A stretch of 7,092 nucleotides of DNA from Pseudomonadota bacterium (GTDB taxonomy: Bacteria > Pseudomonadota > Gammaproteobacteria > Pseudomonadales > Cellvibrionaceae). Positions 5,853 through 7,092 of the stretch are shown piece by piece (the first letter of the stretch is position 1; every line of letters starts with the position of its first letter). Position numbers and translations under genes: made by a program. The DNA lies in contig JAEZGT010000133.1 of assembly GCA_023416875.1 (NCBI GenBank), forward strand, positions 1-7,092. Reading direction: 5' to 3'. Under the pieces are notes generated by a model. That model was given only the letters and a program-made list of their open reading frames with translations. It did no database searches and had not been told where the DNA came from.

Positions 5853-6572
5853 ATGCAACGTCCCAGCGGCCGCACCGCCGACCAATTACGGCCCATAACC
5901 ATCACTCGCCACTACACCAAACACGCTGAAGGCAGCGTCCTGGTGTGCTTTGGTGATACCAAAGTGCTGTGCAACGCGAGTTTGATCGAGGGCGTGCCGC
6001 GCTTTCTCAAAGGCTCGCAACAGGGCTGGCTGACAGCTGAGTACGGGATGCTGCCGCGCTCTACCGGAACCCGCATGGACCGGGAAGCCGCGCGCGGCAA
6101 ACAGAGCGGGCGCACCGTGGAGATACAGCGCCTGATCGGCCGCTCCCTGCGCGCTGCTGTGGATTTGAAGCAATTGGGAGAATTCACCCTAACCGTCGAC
6201 TGTGACGTCATTCAGGCCGATGGGGGCACCCGCACCGCCGCCATCACGGGCGCCTGTGTGGCGGTGGTGGACGCGCTGCAGCATATGCAGCGCCGGCAGA
6301 TCTTAAAGACCGACCCATTGTCCTGCATGGTCGCCGCAGTATCCGTCGGCATCTACCAAGGTGTGCCTGTGCTGGACTTAGACTATGCCGAAGACTCCAG
6401 CGCCGATACCGATATGAACCTGATCATGACCAATAAGGGTGGCATCATCGAAATTCAGGGTACTGCGGAAAAAGAACCGTTCAGTGAAGAGCAGTTCCAG
6501 CAGCTGCTCGCCCTAGGCAGGCAAGGCATTCAACAGCTGCTGGCCATTCAGCAAGAGGCATTGCGGTCCTGA
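5853..6572 (+). CDS. rph: Ribonuclease PH
   Basis: The protein has 239 residues, the normal length of bacterial RNase PH, and is intact. The enzyme is a phosphate-dependent 3'-to-5' exoribonuclease that trims tRNA 3' ends and forms a hexameric ring in the cytoplasm. Landmarks: N-terminal M-Q-R-P-S-G-R-T-A-D-Q-L-R-P; V-L-V-C-F-G-D-T-K-V-L-C (29-40); W-L-T-A-E-Y-G-M-L-P-R-S-T-G-T-R (59-74); G-R-T-V-E-I-Q-R-L-I-G-R-S-L-R (86-100), which includes the phosphate-site arginine Arg87; D-G-G-T-R-T-A-A-I-T-G-A (123-134), with the phosphate-binding Thr/Arg pair; and the acidic active-site strand L-D-L-D-Y-A-E-D-S-S-A-D-T-D-M-N (174-189). The C-terminus K-G-G-I-I-E-I-Q-G-T-A-E (195-206) is also typical. 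The ATG at 5853 has AAGGTGA just upstream. It is divergent from yicC and convergent with the gene at the right edge. Confidence 0.97.
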   Translation: MQRPSGRTADQLRPITITRHYTKHAEGSVLVCFGDTKVLCNASLIEGVPRFLKGSQQGWLTAEYGMLPRSTGTRMDREAARGKQSGRTVEIQRLIGRSLRAAVDLKQLGEFTLTVDCDVIQADGGTRTAAITGACVAVVDALQHMQRRQILKTDPLSCMVAAVSVGIYQGVPVLDLDYAEDSSADTDMNLIMTNKGGIIEIQGTAEKEPFSEEQFQQLLALGRQGIQQLLAIQQEALRS

Positions 6573-6580
6573 AGAAGGAC

Positions 6581-6616
6581 CCGCCGCCGCTATTTACGCG
6601 TTTCTGGCGGCGGCGG
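6581..6616. terminator. Perfect 10-bp GC hairpin between the convergent rph and right-edge genes
   Basis: CCGCCGCCGC (6581-6590) is the exact reverse complement of GCGGCGGCGG (6607-6616), with a 16-base loop. It begins nine bases after the rph stop, a position suited to ending rph transcripts. There is no T-run on the plus side; the minus side is followed only by a mixed T/C stretch. It may be a non-canonical or bidirectional terminator, or an RNA 3'-end stabiliser. One arm codes for the Pro-Pro-Pro run at the end of the convergent gene. Confidence 0.45.
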
Positions 6617-7092
6617 ATACCCCATCGAATAATCCGGCGGAAACACCTGAACATGCTCAGCCCGGAAGACGCCGCCGAATTCATAGTAACCGCGCACCCG
6701 CACGTATGAGTTGTTGGCGACGGCGAAAAACTCCGTGGCATTCACTGGTGTGTCAAAGCGTGCGTAGGTGGTCTCGGGAGTCACCACAATTTTGGTGTTG
6801 AATATAAAGAATGCACTTAACGGCTCAGAGGCATAATAGGCCACGCCCTGCATTTCCAACATCACCACTTCTACATCGCGGTTGTCCACCGCGATGCTGC
6901 TGGCAACCATCACGTCACCAAACGGATAGCTCGATACATACACCTGATCGCCGACACGCAGATCCCAGAAGTTGATGCGACGGTCGTACTCACCGGTCAA
7001 GCGGGTATCCGCCTGCACCATAAACTCCTGATCCTGAACTTTGATCTTGCCGAGCAGACCGTAGAAGCCCCAGATCGGGTACACCTCTTGAA
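6590..7092 (-). CDS. Hypothetical protein with two DUF5666-like beta repeats (5'-partial, cut by right window edge)
   Basis: The frame ends at a TAG (6592-6590) and stays open to the right edge. The GTG at 7084 is probably an internal Val codon, because Q-E precedes it in frame, so the true start is likely outside. About 166 codons are visible. They form two similar beta-rich units. The first runs from G-L-L-G-K-I-K-V-Q-D-Q-E-F through T-R-L-T-G to F-W-D-L-R-V-G-D-Q-V-Y-V and a closing A-S-S-I-A-V-D. The second runs from M-Q-G-V-A-Y-Y through T-K-I-V-V-T-P-E-T-T-Y-A-R-F to S-Y-V-R-V-R-G-Y-Y and A-E-H-V-Q-V. The pattern of a modifier strand, T-x-x-T/L-x-F, L-x-V-G-D-x-V-x-V and A-x-x-I/V matches DUF5666 (OB-like small barrels found in secreted and surface proteins). 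The tail is Pro-rich (Y-P-P-P-P-E-T-R-K). Any signal peptide would be outside the window. Function is unknown; the family assignment is a pattern match only. Confidence 0.7.
   Translation of the reverse strand, partial: QEVYPIWGFYGLLGKIKVQDQEFMVQADTRLTGEYDRRINFWDLRVGDQVYVSSYPFGDVMVASSIAVDNRDVEVVMLEMQGVAYYASEPLSAFFIFNTKIVVTPETTYARFDTPVNATEFFAVANNSYVRVRGYYEFGGVFRAEHVQVFPPDYSMGYPPPPETRK

Noticed and set aside
1..7092. CRISPR array, tRNA, rRNA, insertion sequence or attachment-site repeats
   Set aside because: Reading both strands, no regularly spaced repeats, tRNA-like arms, transposase motifs or long direct or inverted repeats were found outside the hairpins listed.

Overview
The window looks like a chromosomal segment of a gammaproteobacterium. 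The main clues are a divergent yicC/rph pair, a YicC and an RNase PH close to the Pseudomonas/E. coli type, and a DUF4197 lipoprotein. The protein style would fit Cellvibrionales or a related marine or soil group, but the species cannot be named from sequence alone.

Right half (about 4061-7092), conserved core. rph (RNase PH, + strand) and yicC (endoribonuclease, - strand) diverge from a roughly 100-bp promoter region. yicC ends in a hairpin terminator that overlaps its stop codon. Directly beyond it lies a promoter for a DUF4197 outer-membrane lipoprotein gene. On the other side, rph converges on an uncharacterised protein that runs off the right edge and resembles two DUF5666-like beta-barrel repeats. 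The 17-bp gap between these two genes carries one arm of a perfect 10-bp GC hairpin.

Left half (1-3977), accessory. Three minus-strand genes are packed so tightly that they are almost certainly co-transcribed. In transcription order they are: a single-module NRPS-like enzyme (adenylation, carrier protein and thioesterase, with no condensation domain); a CelD/BioF2-type GNAT acyltransferase, which overlaps or abuts the NRPS stop; and, 11 bp further on, a lipoprotein esterase of the PF00756 type, cut by the left edge. The adenylation pocket reads D-I-L-Q-L-G-M-V-W-K. This is very close to the glycine code D-I-L-Q-L-G-L-I-W-K, so the enzyme probably loads glycine.

Hypothesis: glycine is activated and tethered to the carrier protein. 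The GNAT enzyme then N-acylates it or transfers the product to another acceptor, and the thioesterase and/or the surface esterase releases or remodels the product. This three-gene set is the most interesting part of the window. The functional link is inference from gene order and domain content.
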